Positions 1 to 8,445 of a DNA stretch of 64,000 nucleotides are shown in pieces. Positions within the stretch are counted from its first letter, which is position 1. The number at the start of each line of letters is the position of its first letter. This stretch comes from Saccharothrix carnea (GTDB lineage Bacteria > Actinomycetota > Actinomycetes > Mycobacteriales > Pseudonocardiaceae). Below the pieces are notes generated by a model, which saw only the letters and a list, made by a program, of their open reading frames with translations, had not been told where the DNA came from and did not search any database. The position numbers and the translations under genes are program-made. The DNA lies in NCBI RefSeq assembly GCF_003014735.1, contig NZ_PYAX01000004.1, positions 650,219 to 714,218 of the forward strand, in the 5' to 3' direction.

Positions 1-1
1 G

Positions 2-844
2 CCGGACGGCTCGGGCGGCTGGTCGGTCGGCTTGCCCGTGCCGGCGGGCGGTGAGGTGATCGACCTGCTCACGCCCGACCAGCTCACCTGGAGCTGGGGC
101 TACCAGCGGCTGTCGCCCCAGTACCGCACCGAGGCCGACTACTCGTCGTTCCACCGCCGGTACCGGCTGGGCGAGCGGTACGCGGAGCGGTTCGCCCACC
201 CGGTGCTCGGGCCGGGCCTGGCCGGCTACTCGGCCACCTACCTCGGCGTGCACGAGGACCGGGTGACGGCGCAGATCCCGTTGATCAACGACCGGGACGG
301 CAACCTCGGCCGGGGCAGCCACGAGTCGGCGCGCACGTCGGTGTACCGGGACGGGCGGCTGGTCGGGCAGGTCCGCGACCAGTGGGGCGAGTTCACCGTG
401 CCCGAGGGCGCGGGCCACTACCGGGTGGAGCACGACATCGTCCGCGATCCGGCCGCGCACGAGCTGACCACGCGGGTCAGCGGGGCGTGGACGTTCCGGA
501 TGGAGACCCTGCCCGATGGCCACGGCCGCCGGCTGCCGATGTCGGTGGTGCGGTTCGAGCCGGAGCTCGACGCCGCCGGCAGTGCGCCCGCCGGACGCCT
601 GCTGCGCGTGCCGCTGGCCGTCGAGCAGCAGGACGGCGCGGACAACGGCGAGGTGGGCCAGGTCCGGGTGGACGTGTCGTTCGACGACGGCAGGACGTGG
701 CGGCGGGTGCCCGTCACGGGTGGTGCCGCGCTGGTGCCGCACCCCGACGCGGCGGGATACGCGTCACTGCGGGCGTCCGGCTCGGACAGTGACGGCAACA
801 CGTTCGAGCACACCGTGATCCGCGCCTACCGGATCACCCGCTAG
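2..844 (+). CDS. C-terminal part of a secreted subtilase-like (S8) protein
   Basis: The reading frame is open to the left edge, so this is the 3' part of a longer gene; the TTG at 32 is not a convincing start. The visible part has no catalytic triad. It is a beta-rich region with the phrases TTRVSGAWTFRMETLP, LPMSVVRFEPELDAAG and VDVSFDDGRTWRRVPV, which I recognise from the C-terminal beta-sandwich domains of large actinobacterial S8 peptidases. The final stretch (DSDGNTFEHTVIRAYRI) is typical of the end of those proteins. An inhibitor of the subtilisin-inhibitor family lies about 400 bp downstream on the other strand. The catalytic part lies outside the window, so the peptidase assignment is by family resemblance only. 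Confidence 0.6.
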   Translation, partial: PDGSGGWSVGLPVPAGGEVIDLLTPDQLTWSWGYQRLSPQYRTEADYSSFHRRYRLGERYAERFAHPVLGPGLAGYSATYLGVHEDRVTAQIPLINDRDGNLGRGSHESARTSVYRDGRLVGQVRDQWGEFTVPEGAGHYRVEHDIVRDPAAHELTTRVSGAWTFRMETLPDGHGRRLPMSVVRFEPELDAAGSAPAGRLLRVPLAVEQQDGADNGEVGQVRVDVSFDDGRTWRRVPVTGGAALVPHPDAAGYASLRASGSDSDGNTFEHTVIRAYRITR

Positions 845-881
845 GCCGGGGCCGGTGCCCCGGGCCGGCGGGTCCGGGGCA

Positions 882-1130
882 TCAGCCGCGCCGCCTGCGG
901 GCGACCGGGGTCGGCGCCACCAGGAAGTCGCCGCCGACGAAGATGTTCACCGCCTCGTCCCGCCCGGCGAACGTGCCGTTGTGCACGGGCGGGAACACGG
1001 CGGGGCACCGCGGCCCGACGCACGGCCCCAGCCCGCCCGGCAGCGGGTCGGCGACACCGACCCCGGGCAGCGCGACGGCCGTGACCAGCGCCGCCGCGCC
1101 GACGACTCCGAGCAGGGTGGTGCGGATCAT
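882..1130 (-). CDS. small secreted protein, 82 aa
   Basis: Starts [20 protein letters not shown], a typical Sec signal peptide with a likely cleavage after GVA near residue 27. The mature part is about 55 residues with one Cys pair (CVGPRC) and ends in an Arg-rich tail (ARRRRG). I do not recognise a family. It lies 90 bp downstream of the subtilisin-inhibitor-like gene on the same strand, so the two may be co-transcribed. It is convergent with the subtilase-like gene, leaving 37 bp between the stops. It is supported by the signal peptide and by the lack of any better frame here. Function unknown. Confidence 0.5.
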   Translation of the reverse strand: MIRTTLLGVVGAAALVTAVALPGVGVADPLPGGLGPCVGPRCPAVFPPVHNGTFAGRDEAVNIFVGGDFLVAPTPVARRRRG

Positions 1131-1220
1131 GCGGTCAATGCTCGGCGAAGTGCCGGTTCCCGCACGGCGAAACCACGCGGGCTACCGCACGGGGTGACCC
1201 CGAACCCCCGGCCGGGTGAC

Positions 1221-1634
1221 TCAGCCCCAGACCGGGAGCCAAGCCTGCCAGCGGTCTTCCTCGCACGAGTTGCGGCGGTTGAACCCGGCCGCGACCTCGA
1301 CGCCGAACAGCACGCCGGACACCTTGGCGTACTCCGGGCCGTAGACCCGGTCCAGGCAGTTCGCGGTGGGCGGCGGCGGCTTGATGGTGCCCGGCGACTT
1401 GCGGATCGCCTCGCACGCCTCCTTGGGCCGCGGGTGCGTGCCGCCGTCCGGGTCGCAGGTGAGGCGGTACTCCCGGACGACCGGGGTGAGCGTGCCGTAG
1501 ACGGAGATGGTGAGGTCGGTGGTCGCGGCGGCGGTGGTCGGTGCCGCGGCGGCGGCGGGTGTGAGCGCGGCGCCGAGGGCGGTCGCGATGGCCAGCGCGG
1601 GGAGCAAGCCGCGGGTCAGCCTGGTGACGGGCAC
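1221..1634 (-). CDS. subtilisin inhibitor-like (SSI family) protein
   Basis: The GTG start at 1634 follows GGAGGAG by six bases and gives 137 aa; longer versions upstream lack a signal peptide at their start. Residues 1-30 form a signal peptide ending in an Ala run. The mature protein has the SSI pattern: LTISVYG strand, then LTCDPDGGTHPRPKEACEAI (first disulfide loop), then ANCLDRVYGP, the reactive-site loop region. SSI proteins are small dimeric inhibitors of extracellular serine proteases. By alignment to the SSI loop (Cys-Pro-Met-Val-Tyr-Asp-Pro) the P1 residue may be Arg, but there is one extra residue after the Cys, so P1 is uncertain. The usual C-terminal NxC-type ending is replaced by EEDRWQAWLPVWG. 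Confidence 0.8.
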   Translation of the reverse strand: MPVTRLTRGLLPALAIATALGAALTPAAAAAPTTAAATTDLTISVYGTLTPVVREYRLTCDPDGGTHPRPKEACEAIRKSPGTIKPPPPTANCLDRVYGPEYAKVSGVLFGVEVAAGFNRRNSCEEDRWQAWLPVWG

Positions 1635-1831
1635 GTTGGTCTCCTCCAACTGATCGGCGTTGATCGAGCTGAGAACCGTGGCGGCGGCGGTGCTGCCGGA
1701 CCAGTAAACCACCTGTCCACAAAGGACGGCCTCGACGGCGCCGGCACAGCGCCGGGGTGGCATCCAGATTCCGTCCAACGCACGTCCAGACGGCCTCTCC
1801 ACGATTCCCCCCGACAACCTGGAGGGAGCTG

Positions 1832-3229
1832 GTGGAGATGCTCAAAGCGCACCGGATGATCAGCTGGCTGGGCGCCGCGGTGATGGCGCTCGCCCTGGTC
1901 GTGCTGACGCCGACGGGGCCCGCGTCGGCCGCACCGGTCACGCCCGATTTCGGGCCGTCGATCGACGCCTACGCGGCGTACGACGGTCAGGACACGTGCG
2001 AGGCGACCGCGAGACCCGGCGTGATCGACGTGCGGGACCTGCTCAACGCCACCTACGGCACGCACACCTCGGGCATCAGCAGGTCGTGCAACGGCACGGT
2101 CAGCGAGCACCACGAGGGCCGCGCGCTGGACTACCACTTCAACTACTACGACGCGGCCGACCGCGCCAAGGCCGAGGACTTCCTCACCTGGGTCCTCGCC
2201 ACCGACCAGTACGGCAACGGGCACGCGATGGCCCGGCGCCTCGGCGTCATGTACATCATCTGGAACAACCGGATCTGGGAGTCCTACCGGGCGGGCGCGG
2301 GCTGGCAGCCGTACCACGGCGACAGCCCGCACACCGACCACATCCACCTCAGCTTCAGCTGGGACGGCGCGCTCAAGCGGACGTCGTGGTGGACCGGCAG
2401 CCGTGCCGCGGAGGGTTCACCCGCCGTCGTCTCGATGCGGGACGGTCACCAGGAGGTGTTCACCCGCGGCGCGGACGGCCAGGTGTGGCACAAGTGGTGG
2501 TACGGCACCACCTGGAGCGGCTGGGAGTCCCTGGGCGGCGGTGCGGTCACGTCGGCGCCGGCCGCGGTGTCCATGCAGGACGGCCACATCGAGCTGTTCG
2601 CCCGCGGCACGGGCGGTGACGTGGTGCACCGCTTCTGGTGGGGCAACGGCTGGTCGGGCTGGCACAGCCTGGGCGGCCAGATCGTCGGCGCGCCGGCGGT
2701 CGTGTCGATGCGGCCCGGCCACCTGGAGGTGTTCGCGCGCTTCACCGACAACCAGATCTGGCACAAGTGGTGGTACGGCACGTCGTGGAGCGAGTGGGCC
2801 CCGATGGGTGGCGGCACCGTGTCGTCCAGCCCGTCCGTGGTCTCGATGCGCGACGGCCACCAGGAGCTGTTCGTCCGCGGCACGGGCGGCGACGTGCTGC
2901 ACCGGTTCTACTACGGCAACGGCTGGTCGGCCTACCACAGCCTGGGCGGCGCCATCCAGGGCAACCCGGCGGCGGTGTCGATGTACGACGGGCACCTCGA
3001 GGTGTTCGTGCGCGGCACGGACAACGCGGTCTACCACAACCACTGGTACGGCACCGCGTGGAGCGGCTGGGGTTCGCTCGGCGGCCAGTTCAAGGACAGC
3101 CCGTCCGTGCTGACGATGCGGCCGAACCACCTGGAGCTGTTCGGTCGGGGCACGGACAACGCGATCCACCACAAGTTTTACTACGACGGGGGTCAGTGGA
3201 GCGCCTGGCACAGCCTGGGCGCGGTCTGA
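1832..3229 (+). CDS. secreted M15-like peptidase fused to a lectin-type beta-propeller
   Basis: The GTG at 1832 lies six bases after GGAGG; ATG at 1838 is an alternative. The protein is about 465 aa. Residues 9-34 form a signal peptide (cleavage near ASA-AP). Residues 37-185 are a D-Ala-D-Ala carboxypeptidase-like domain of the ARB_07466/M15 type: HHEGRALD (about 93-100) and HTDHIHLS (167-174) supply the expected zinc-binding His/Asp set. Residues 195-465 hold six near-identical repeats of about 46 residues, each with a phrase like VVSMRDGHQEVFTRG followed by a WHKWWYGTTWSGW-type strand. They resemble PLL-family (fucose-type) lectin propellers. The likely role is cleavage of wall peptides with glycan targeting. 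A near-copy of the propeller lies in the convergent gene at 4340-5578. The sugar ligand is an inference. Confidence 0.8.
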   Translation: MEMLKAHRMISWLGAAVMALALVVLTPTGPASAAPVTPDFGPSIDAYAAYDGQDTCEATARPGVIDVRDLLNATYGTHTSGISRSCNGTVSEHHEGRALDYHFNYYDAADRAKAEDFLTWVLATDQYGNGHAMARRLGVMYIIWNNRIWESYRAGAGWQPYHGDSPHTDHIHLSFSWDGALKRTSWWTGSRAAEGSPAVVSMRDGHQEVFTRGADGQVWHKWWYGTTWSGWESLGGGAVTSAPAAVSMQDGHIELFARGTGGDVVHRFWWGNGWSGWHSLGGQIVGAPAVVSMRPGHLEVFARFTDNQIWHKWWYGTSWSEWAPMGGGTVSSSPSVVSMRDGHQELFVRGTGGDVLHRFYYGNGWSAYHSLGGAIQGNPAAVSMYDGHLEVFVRGTDNAVYHNHWYGTAWSGWGSLGGQFKDSPSVLTMRPNHLELFGRGTDNAIHHKFYYDGGQWSAWHSLGAV

Positions 3230-3290
3230 TCGAGGAGTCCGCGGTCGCCCGGTCGCGAGGCCGGGCGGCCCACCCCGAGGGGAGGAAACG

Positions 3291-4337
3291 ATGCGCAGCA
3301 CAGTCCTGGTGGTGACGCTCGCCGCGCTGGTGGCGGGCGCTCCGGCGGCCGCGTCGGTGACGCGGGGATCGGTCCAGCCGGCGGCCGCGACGTGGGGCCC
3401 GGTGCAGCCGGTGTACGCGCCGAGTTCCGGTCAGATGTACGCCTACGCGCCGTCCGCGGTCACCGAAGGCGGGCAGAACTACGTGTACACGTGCCACAAC
3501 GACACACCGGGCGTGATCACCGACCACGTGTACTTCACCCGCCTCGGCGTGCCGCGCGAGGACCGCTCGGTGCTGCGGCCGAGCACGTCGGGCTGGGACT
3601 CGACGCACACGTGCGACCCGACCGTGATCGCCGCGACCGTGCGCCACGGGCAGAAGACGTACCGGTACGTGATGTTCTACCTCGGCACGGACCACGCGAA
3701 CACGAACAACCAGATCGGGGTGGCGTTCGCGGAGAGCCTCGGCGGGCCGTGGGTGAAGCACCCGACGCCGATCGTGACCACGCCGTTCGGGCCCGACATG
3801 TGGGGCGTGGGCCAGCCGAGCGCGACGACGATCGACCCCGCGACCGGCGAGCTGATGCTGTTCTACAGCCAGGGCGGCCCGACCACCGAGTCCTACTTCC
3901 GCTACCTGAACCTCGGCGACCTGGGCAGGCCGGTGGTCGGGGCACCCGTGCGGATCACGAACGAAGGGCTGGGCGGCGACGTCCTGCACAACTTCGACAT
4001 CGCCTACGAGCCGGGTCGTGACCGGTTCTACGCCATCCGGGAGGCCGCGCCGTACCCCTCGGACGAGCCGTCGTACATCTCGGCGCGGGTGGAGGTCGTG
4101 AGCATCCCCGGCGGCGACGTCTGGGGCGGCACCGGCCGGTGGACCTCCGAGGGGTTCATCACCCCGGCCGAGTCGGGGTTCCCGCGCAACCACAACCCCG
4201 GGCTCCTGCGCACCGTCTACGGCACGCTGCCCTCGGCGAACGAGGTGACCGCGGTCTTCACCGTCGGCCGCACCGGCTCGTTCCCCGGGTCGTTGTGGAG
4301 CTACCGGCTGTTCCGGAGCACGGGAACCCTGCGATGA
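3291..4337 (+). CDS. secreted five-bladed beta-propeller glycosidase-like protein (GH43-like)
   Basis: An ATG preceded by GAGGGGAGGAAACG encodes 348 aa with a signal peptide (residues 1-21, ending AAA-S). The body has the blade pattern of GH43-like/five-bladed propellers: APSAVTEGGQNYVYTC, THTCDPTVI, YRYVMFYLGTDHANTNNQIGVA, GQPSATTIDPATGELMLFYS. I cannot identify a complete acid/base triad, so enzymatic activity is uncertain. It starts 61 bp after the M15-lectin gene on the same strand and is probably co-transcribed. Its stop is 2 bp from the stop of the convergent hydrolase-lectin gene. It resembles the lipoprotein at 61909-63399 around the HxCDP motif. Confidence 0.65.
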   Translation: MRSTVLVVTLAALVAGAPAAASVTRGSVQPAAATWGPVQPVYAPSSGQMYAYAPSAVTEGGQNYVYTCHNDTPGVITDHVYFTRLGVPREDRSVLRPSTSGWDSTHTCDPTVIAATVRHGQKTYRYVMFYLGTDHANTNNQIGVAFAESLGGPWVKHPTPIVTTPFGPDMWGVGQPSATTIDPATGELMLFYSQGGPTTESYFRYLNLGDLGRPVVGAPVRITNEGLGGDVLHNFDIAYEPGRDRFYAIREAAPYPSDEPSYISARVEVVSIPGGDVWGGTGRWTSEGFITPAESGFPRNHNPGLLRTVYGTLPSANEVTAVFTVGRTGSFPGSLWSYRLFRSTGTLR

Positions 4338-4339
4338 CC

Positions 4340-5578
4340 TCAGCCCAGAGAGTGCCGGACGCTCCACCCCGCGCCGTAGTAGAAGCGGTGCCACACGGCG
4401 TTGTCCTGGCCCCGGAAGAAGAGCTCCTGGTGGTTCGGCGCCATCGACAGGACGGTCGGGCTGCTCGTCACGACACCGTCGTTCAAGCCGCCCCACTCGC
4501 TCCACGTGCTGCCGTACCACCACTTGTGGTACAGCGTGTCGTCGATGCCCCGGGCGTACACCTCGAGGTGGCCGTCGTACATGGACACCGCGGCGGGCGC
4601 GCCGGTGACCCGACCACCCAGGCTGTGGTACGCCGACCAGCCGTTGCCGTAGTAGAACCGGTGCAGCACGTCGCCCCCCGTGCCACGAACGAACAGCTCC
4701 AGGTGGCCGTCACGCATCGACGCCACGGACGGGCTGGACGACACGGTGCCGCCACCCATCGGCGTCCACTCGCTCCACGACGTGCCGTACCACCACCGGT
4801 GCCAGATCTGGTTGTCGGTGAAGCGCGCGAACACCTCCAGGTGGCCGGGCCGCATCGACACGACCGCCGGCGCGCCGACGATCCGGCCGCCCAGGCTGTG
4901 CCAGCCCGACCAGCCGTTGCCCCACCAGAACCGGTGCACGACGTCGCCGTTCACACCGCGGGCGAACAGCTCGATGTGGCCGTCCTGCATCGAGACCGCG
5001 ACCGGCGGCGAAGCGATCCGGCCGCCGCCCAGCGACTCCCAGCCGCTCCAGGTGGTGCCGTACCACCACTTGTGCCACGCCTGCCCGTCCGCGCCGAGCC
5101 GGAACACCTCCTGGTGCCCGTCACGCATCGAGACCGCGCTCTGCGCGATGTCGTCGAGGTACCGCTGGGCCGCCTGCTCCGCGCCCGGCAGCCAGTGCGC
5201 GTAGCACTGCGGGTTCCCGCGGTCCTCGCAGTCCGACGCGGCCCAGTGGACCTGCCAGTTCGCGCCCTGGGCGGACAGGTCGTACGCGGCGCGGGCGTTG
5301 TTCGCGCCGACGAGCAGGTCGCCGTACGCCGCGACCCGTTCCGGGTAGGCCCTGATCTGCCACAAGCCCTGGTCGGCCGGGTTCGGCCCCTTCTCCCACG
5401 TGCGGCAGCCCGACTCGGCCATGCCGATCGCGATGGCCTTGACCAGCGCGTCCTCGCGGAAACCGGCGCCGTAGCCGTACTCGGCGCAGATCGCGGGCCC
5501 GTAGTCCTGCGCCTGCGCGGTCGCCGGCCACGTGGTCAACCCGACGAGCAGCACGAGCGCCGTCAGCAGCGATCTCAT
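4340..5578 (-). CDS. secreted transglycosylase-like (SLT) domain fused to a lectin-type beta-propeller
   Basis: The ATG at 5578 is preceded by GAGGGGGAATCAAGG and starts a clear signal peptide (residues 1-23, AQA). Residues 24-135 look like a lysozyme-fold SLT domain: MAESGCRTW (Glu55 as candidate catalytic acid), GLWQI (71-75), and a Cys-containing C-terminal half. Residues 140-412 are six repeats of the same lectin propeller found in the gene at 1832-3229, with several repeats identical over long stretches. It probably cleaves the glycan strands of peptidoglycan or chitin-like polymer. Together with its neighbour, which attacks peptides, it forms a matched hydrolase pair. Substrate not proven. 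Confidence 0.75.
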   Translation of the reverse strand: MRSLLTALVLLVGLTTWPATAQAQDYGPAICAEYGYGAGFREDALVKAIAIGMAESGCRTWEKGPNPADQGLWQIRAYPERVAAYGDLLVGANNARAAYDLSAQGANWQVHWAASDCEDRGNPQCYAHWLPGAEQAAQRYLDDIAQSAVSMRDGHQEVFRLGADGQAWHKWWYGTTWSGWESLGGGRIASPPVAVSMQDGHIELFARGVNGDVVHRFWWGNGWSGWHSLGGRIVGAPAVVSMRPGHLEVFARFTDNQIWHRWWYGTSWSEWTPMGGGTVSSSPSVASMRDGHLELFVRGTGGDVLHRFYYGNGWSAYHSLGGRVTGAPAAVSMYDGHLEVYARGIDDTLYHKWWYGSTWSEWGGLNDGVVTSSPTVLSMAPNHQELFFRGQDNAVWHRFYYGAGWSVRHSLG

Positions 5579-5677
5579 CCTTGATTCCCCCTCGTCACTC
5601 GGAAGCGCACGGATTGTGACCGGCGGCGGGCGCCCGGTTCTGGACGAAATCTGGATGGGCCGCTCGCCGCCGCTGTC

Positions 5678-5690
5678 TATGCTGCGGACG
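5678..5690 (+). promoter_or_regulatory. leaderless promoter of the SARP-type regulator
   Basis: TATGCT at 5678-5683 is followed after six bases by the GTG start at 5690, with no ribosome binding site. This puts the expected transcription start at the start codon. The divergent hydrolase gene starts 111 bp away. Confidence 0.5.
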
Positions 5691-8410
5691 TGCGAGTCGG
5701 GGTTCTGGGGTCCGTCGAAGCGTGGGGCGAGGACGGGGCGCGGCTGCCCATCGGACCTCCGCAGCAGCGGTGCGTCCTCGGTGTCCTGGCGTTGGAGGCG
5801 GGTGAGGCCGTCCCGCTGGACCGGCTGATCGACTGCCTCTGGGACGACGACGCCCGGCGTGACGCGCGCGGGCTCGTGCACGGCTACGTCTACCGGCTGC
5901 GCAAGGCCGGGCTCACGATCACCAGGTCAGGCGCCGGGTACACCCTCGAAGCCGACGTCGACCTGCACCGCTTCCGCGGGCTGGCACGCGAGGGGGCGCA
6001 CGCCGAGGCGCTCGGCCTGTGGCGCGGCGAGCCGCTGGCCGGGGTCACCGGGACGGACCTGCTGGCCCGGTTCCGCACGGCGCTGGTCGAGGAGATGCTC
6101 GCGGTCGTCGAGGCGTGGGCCGAGCACGAGCTGGAACGGGGACGGCACCGCGAGGTCGTGGGCGAGCTGGCCGCGCGGGCGGCCGAGCACCCGCTGCGGG
6201 AGAAGCTCGTCGCGCTCGCGGTGCGGGCGCTGCACCTGTGCGGGCAGCAGGCGGAGGCGCTGCGGCGCTTCGACCGCACCCGCGGGCTGCTCGCCGACGA
6301 GCTCGGCCTGGACCCGGGTGAGGAGCTGAGGACCGCGCACGAGCAGGTCCTGCGGGGTGTGCCGGTGTCCGAGGCGCGCGCCAGCACGTTGCCGTTCGAC
6401 GTGCCCGACTTCACCGGTCGCGCGGCGGACCTGGAGGCGCTGACCCGGCCGTCGACCGGCACCAGGGTGTGGGCGATCGACGGCATGGGAGGTGTCGGCA
6501 AGAGCACGCTCGCCGTGCACGCGGCGCACCGGCTCGCCGAGCGCTACCCGGACGCGCAGCTCTACGTCGACCTGCACGGCTTCACCCCCGGCCGCGCGCC
6601 GCTCGACCCCGCCGCCGCGCTGGCCACGTTGCTGTCGTCGCTGGGCGTGCCCGCCGACCGGGTGCCCGTGGACGTCGACCAGCGGACGTCGTTGTGGCGC
6701 ACGACCCTGGCCGACCGCAAGGCCGTCGTGGTGCTGGACAACGCCGCCGACGCCGAGCAGGTGGCACCGCTGATCCCCGGCGCGCCGGACTGCCTGGTGC
6801 TGGTGACGAGCAGGCGGCGGCTGGTCGACCTGGACGGCGCGACGCCGCTGTCGTTGGACGTCCTGCCGGTGCCGGAAGCGGTCGAGCTGTTCACCGCCGT
6901 CGCCGGGGAACGCCCGGCCGGCGACCGGGCCGCCGTCCTGGAGGTCGTCGAGCTGTGCGGGCGGCTGCCGCTGGCGATCCGGATGGCGGCGGCCAGGTTG
7001 CGGCACCGACCGCAGTGGCTCGCCGCCGACCTGCTCGACGTGCTGCGGACCAAGCAGTCCCGATTATCCGGCCTGACCGCGGTTTTCACCGTGTCCTACG
7101 AGCACCTCGAACCGCTGCGCCGGCGCGTGTTCCGCACGCTGGCCGTGCACCCGGGCGAGCACTTCGACGCCTTCGCCGCCGCCGCGGTGACCGACGTGCC
7201 GTTGCCGCGGGCGCGGGACCTGGTCGAGGACCTGCTCGACGACCACCTGCTCGAGCAGAAGTCCCGCGGGCGGTACGAGTTCCACGACCTCGTCCGCCAG
7301 TACGCGCTGACGTTGCCCGAGGACGACGAGGTGCCGCGTCGGCGGATGCTGGACTACTACCTGGTCGTCGCCGACCGCGCGGCCGACCTGCTGCAACCGG
7401 GTCGGCGCAAGGCCGAGCCGCCGGTGGCGCACGTGCCCGCGGCACTCCCGCCGTTGGCCGACAACGACTCGGCGATGGCCTGGTACACCGCCGAGCACCG
7501 CAACCTCGTGGTGCTGGTGGAGCACGCGGCGGCGCACGGCCTGCCGTCCCACGCGTGCGCCCTGTCCCGCGACGTGGGGCACTACCTGGTGATCACCCAC
7601 CACGTGGACGACCTGTTGCGCACACAGGAGGTCGCGGCCGGGTGCGCGCGCGAGCTGGGCGACCCGCGCCTGGAGTCGCTCAGCCTGCACCAGCTCGCGC
7701 TGACCAACTACATGGCGTGCCGCTACCGGGTCGGCCTGGAGTACGCGACCCGCAACGTCGAGCTGGCCCGCGGCCTGCCGAACGAGGCGCACACGGTCGC
7801 GGTCGCCGGGCTGCTGCACCACCGCCTCGGCGCGTACTCGGCGGCGCTGGACTGCCACCGGGCCGCGTTGGAGATCGCGCAACGCGACCAGGACTACCGC
7901 GTGTCGGCCATCTGCACCGCCAACATCGGCCGCACGCGGCTCGCGCTCGGCGACGCCGACGAGGCCCGTGAGCTGCTGGAGAAGGCGCTGGTCCGGAGCC
8001 GGGAGATCGGGGAGCGCAACGAGGAGGCGTCGAACCTGACCACCCTCGGCACCGCGTTGAGCCGGCTGGGCAGGCACGACGAGGCGCTGGCGGCGTTGCG
8101 CGCGGGGCTGGCGCTCGCCGAGGAACTCGGCAACGTGCACTACGCGGTGCGGGGCGGGATCGAGCTGGCGGACGGGCTGCTCGCCGCGGGCCTGCCCGCC
8201 GAGGCCGAGCCGCACGCGCGGCGGGCGATCGACGCGCTCAGCGGCGGGCGCGTGCTTGACCACCTCGCCGAGGCGCACAACGTGCTCGGCGCCGTGCTGG
8301 CGGCTTCGGGTGACGCGGAAGGCGCGCGGCGGCACCACGGGACGGCGTTGCGGCTCGCGTCGCAGATCGAGTACCGGCGGGAGGTCGAACGGGCCGTCGC
8401 GGCGTCCTGA
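5690..8410 (+). CDS. SARP/AfsR-type transcriptional regulator with NB-ARC and TPR domains
   Basis: 906 aa. Residues 1-85 are an OmpR-type winged helix (MRVGVLGSVEAW, a DNA-binding domain of SARP type); 90-235 are the bacterial transcriptional activation domain (VDLHRFRGLAREG, EALRRFDRTRGLLADELGLDPG). An NB-ARC P-loop ATPase domain follows, with GMGGVGKST at 265-273 and a Walker B-like VVVLDNAAD. A winged-helix/arm region leads into TPR repeats from about 600 to the end. These proteins usually activate antibiotic or secondary-metabolite genes in response to nucleotide and ligand state. No biosynthetic cluster is visible next to it, so its targets are unknown. It is divergent from the SLT-lectin gene. 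Confidence 0.85.
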   Translation: MRVGVLGSVEAWGEDGARLPIGPPQQRCVLGVLALEAGEAVPLDRLIDCLWDDDARRDARGLVHGYVYRLRKAGLTITRSGAGYTLEADVDLHRFRGLAREGAHAEALGLWRGEPLAGVTGTDLLARFRTALVEEMLAVVEAWAEHELERGRHREVVGELAARAAEHPLREKLVALAVRALHLCGQQAEALRRFDRTRGLLADELGLDPGEELRTAHEQVLRGVPVSEARASTLPFDVPDFTGRAADLEALTRPSTGTRVWAIDGMGGVGKSTLAVHAAHRLAERYPDAQLYVDLHGFTPGRAPLDPAAALATLLSSLGVPADRVPVDVDQRTSLWRTTLADRKAVVVLDNAADAEQVAPLIPGAPDCLVLVTSRRRLVDLDGATPLSLDVLPVPEAVELFTAVAGERPAGDRAAVLEVVELCGRLPLAIRMAAARLRHRPQWLAADLLDVLRTKQSRLSGLTAVFTVSYEHLEPLRRRVFRTLAVHPGEHFDAFAAAAVTDVPLPRARDLVEDLLDDHLLEQKSRGRYEFHDLVRQYALTLPEDDEVPRRRMLDYYLVVADRAADLLQPGRRKAEPPVAHVPAALPPLADNDSAMAWYTAEHRNLVVLVEHAAAHGLPSHACALSRDVGHYLVITHHVDDLLRTQEVAAGCARELGDPRLESLSLHQLALTNYMACRYRVGLEYATRNVELARGLPNEAHTVAVAGLLHHRLGAYSAALDCHRAALEIAQRDQDYRVSAICTANIGRTRLALGDADEARELLEKALVRSREIGERNEEASNLTTLGTALSRLGRHDEALAALRAGLALAEELGNVHYAVRGGIELADGLLAAGLPAEAEPHARRAIDALSGGRVLDHLAEAHNVLGAVLAASGDAEGARRHHGTALRLASQIEYRREVERAVAAS

Positions 8411-8445
8411 ACGGGGTGTCGCGAACGCCGGGCCGGACGGCTCGG

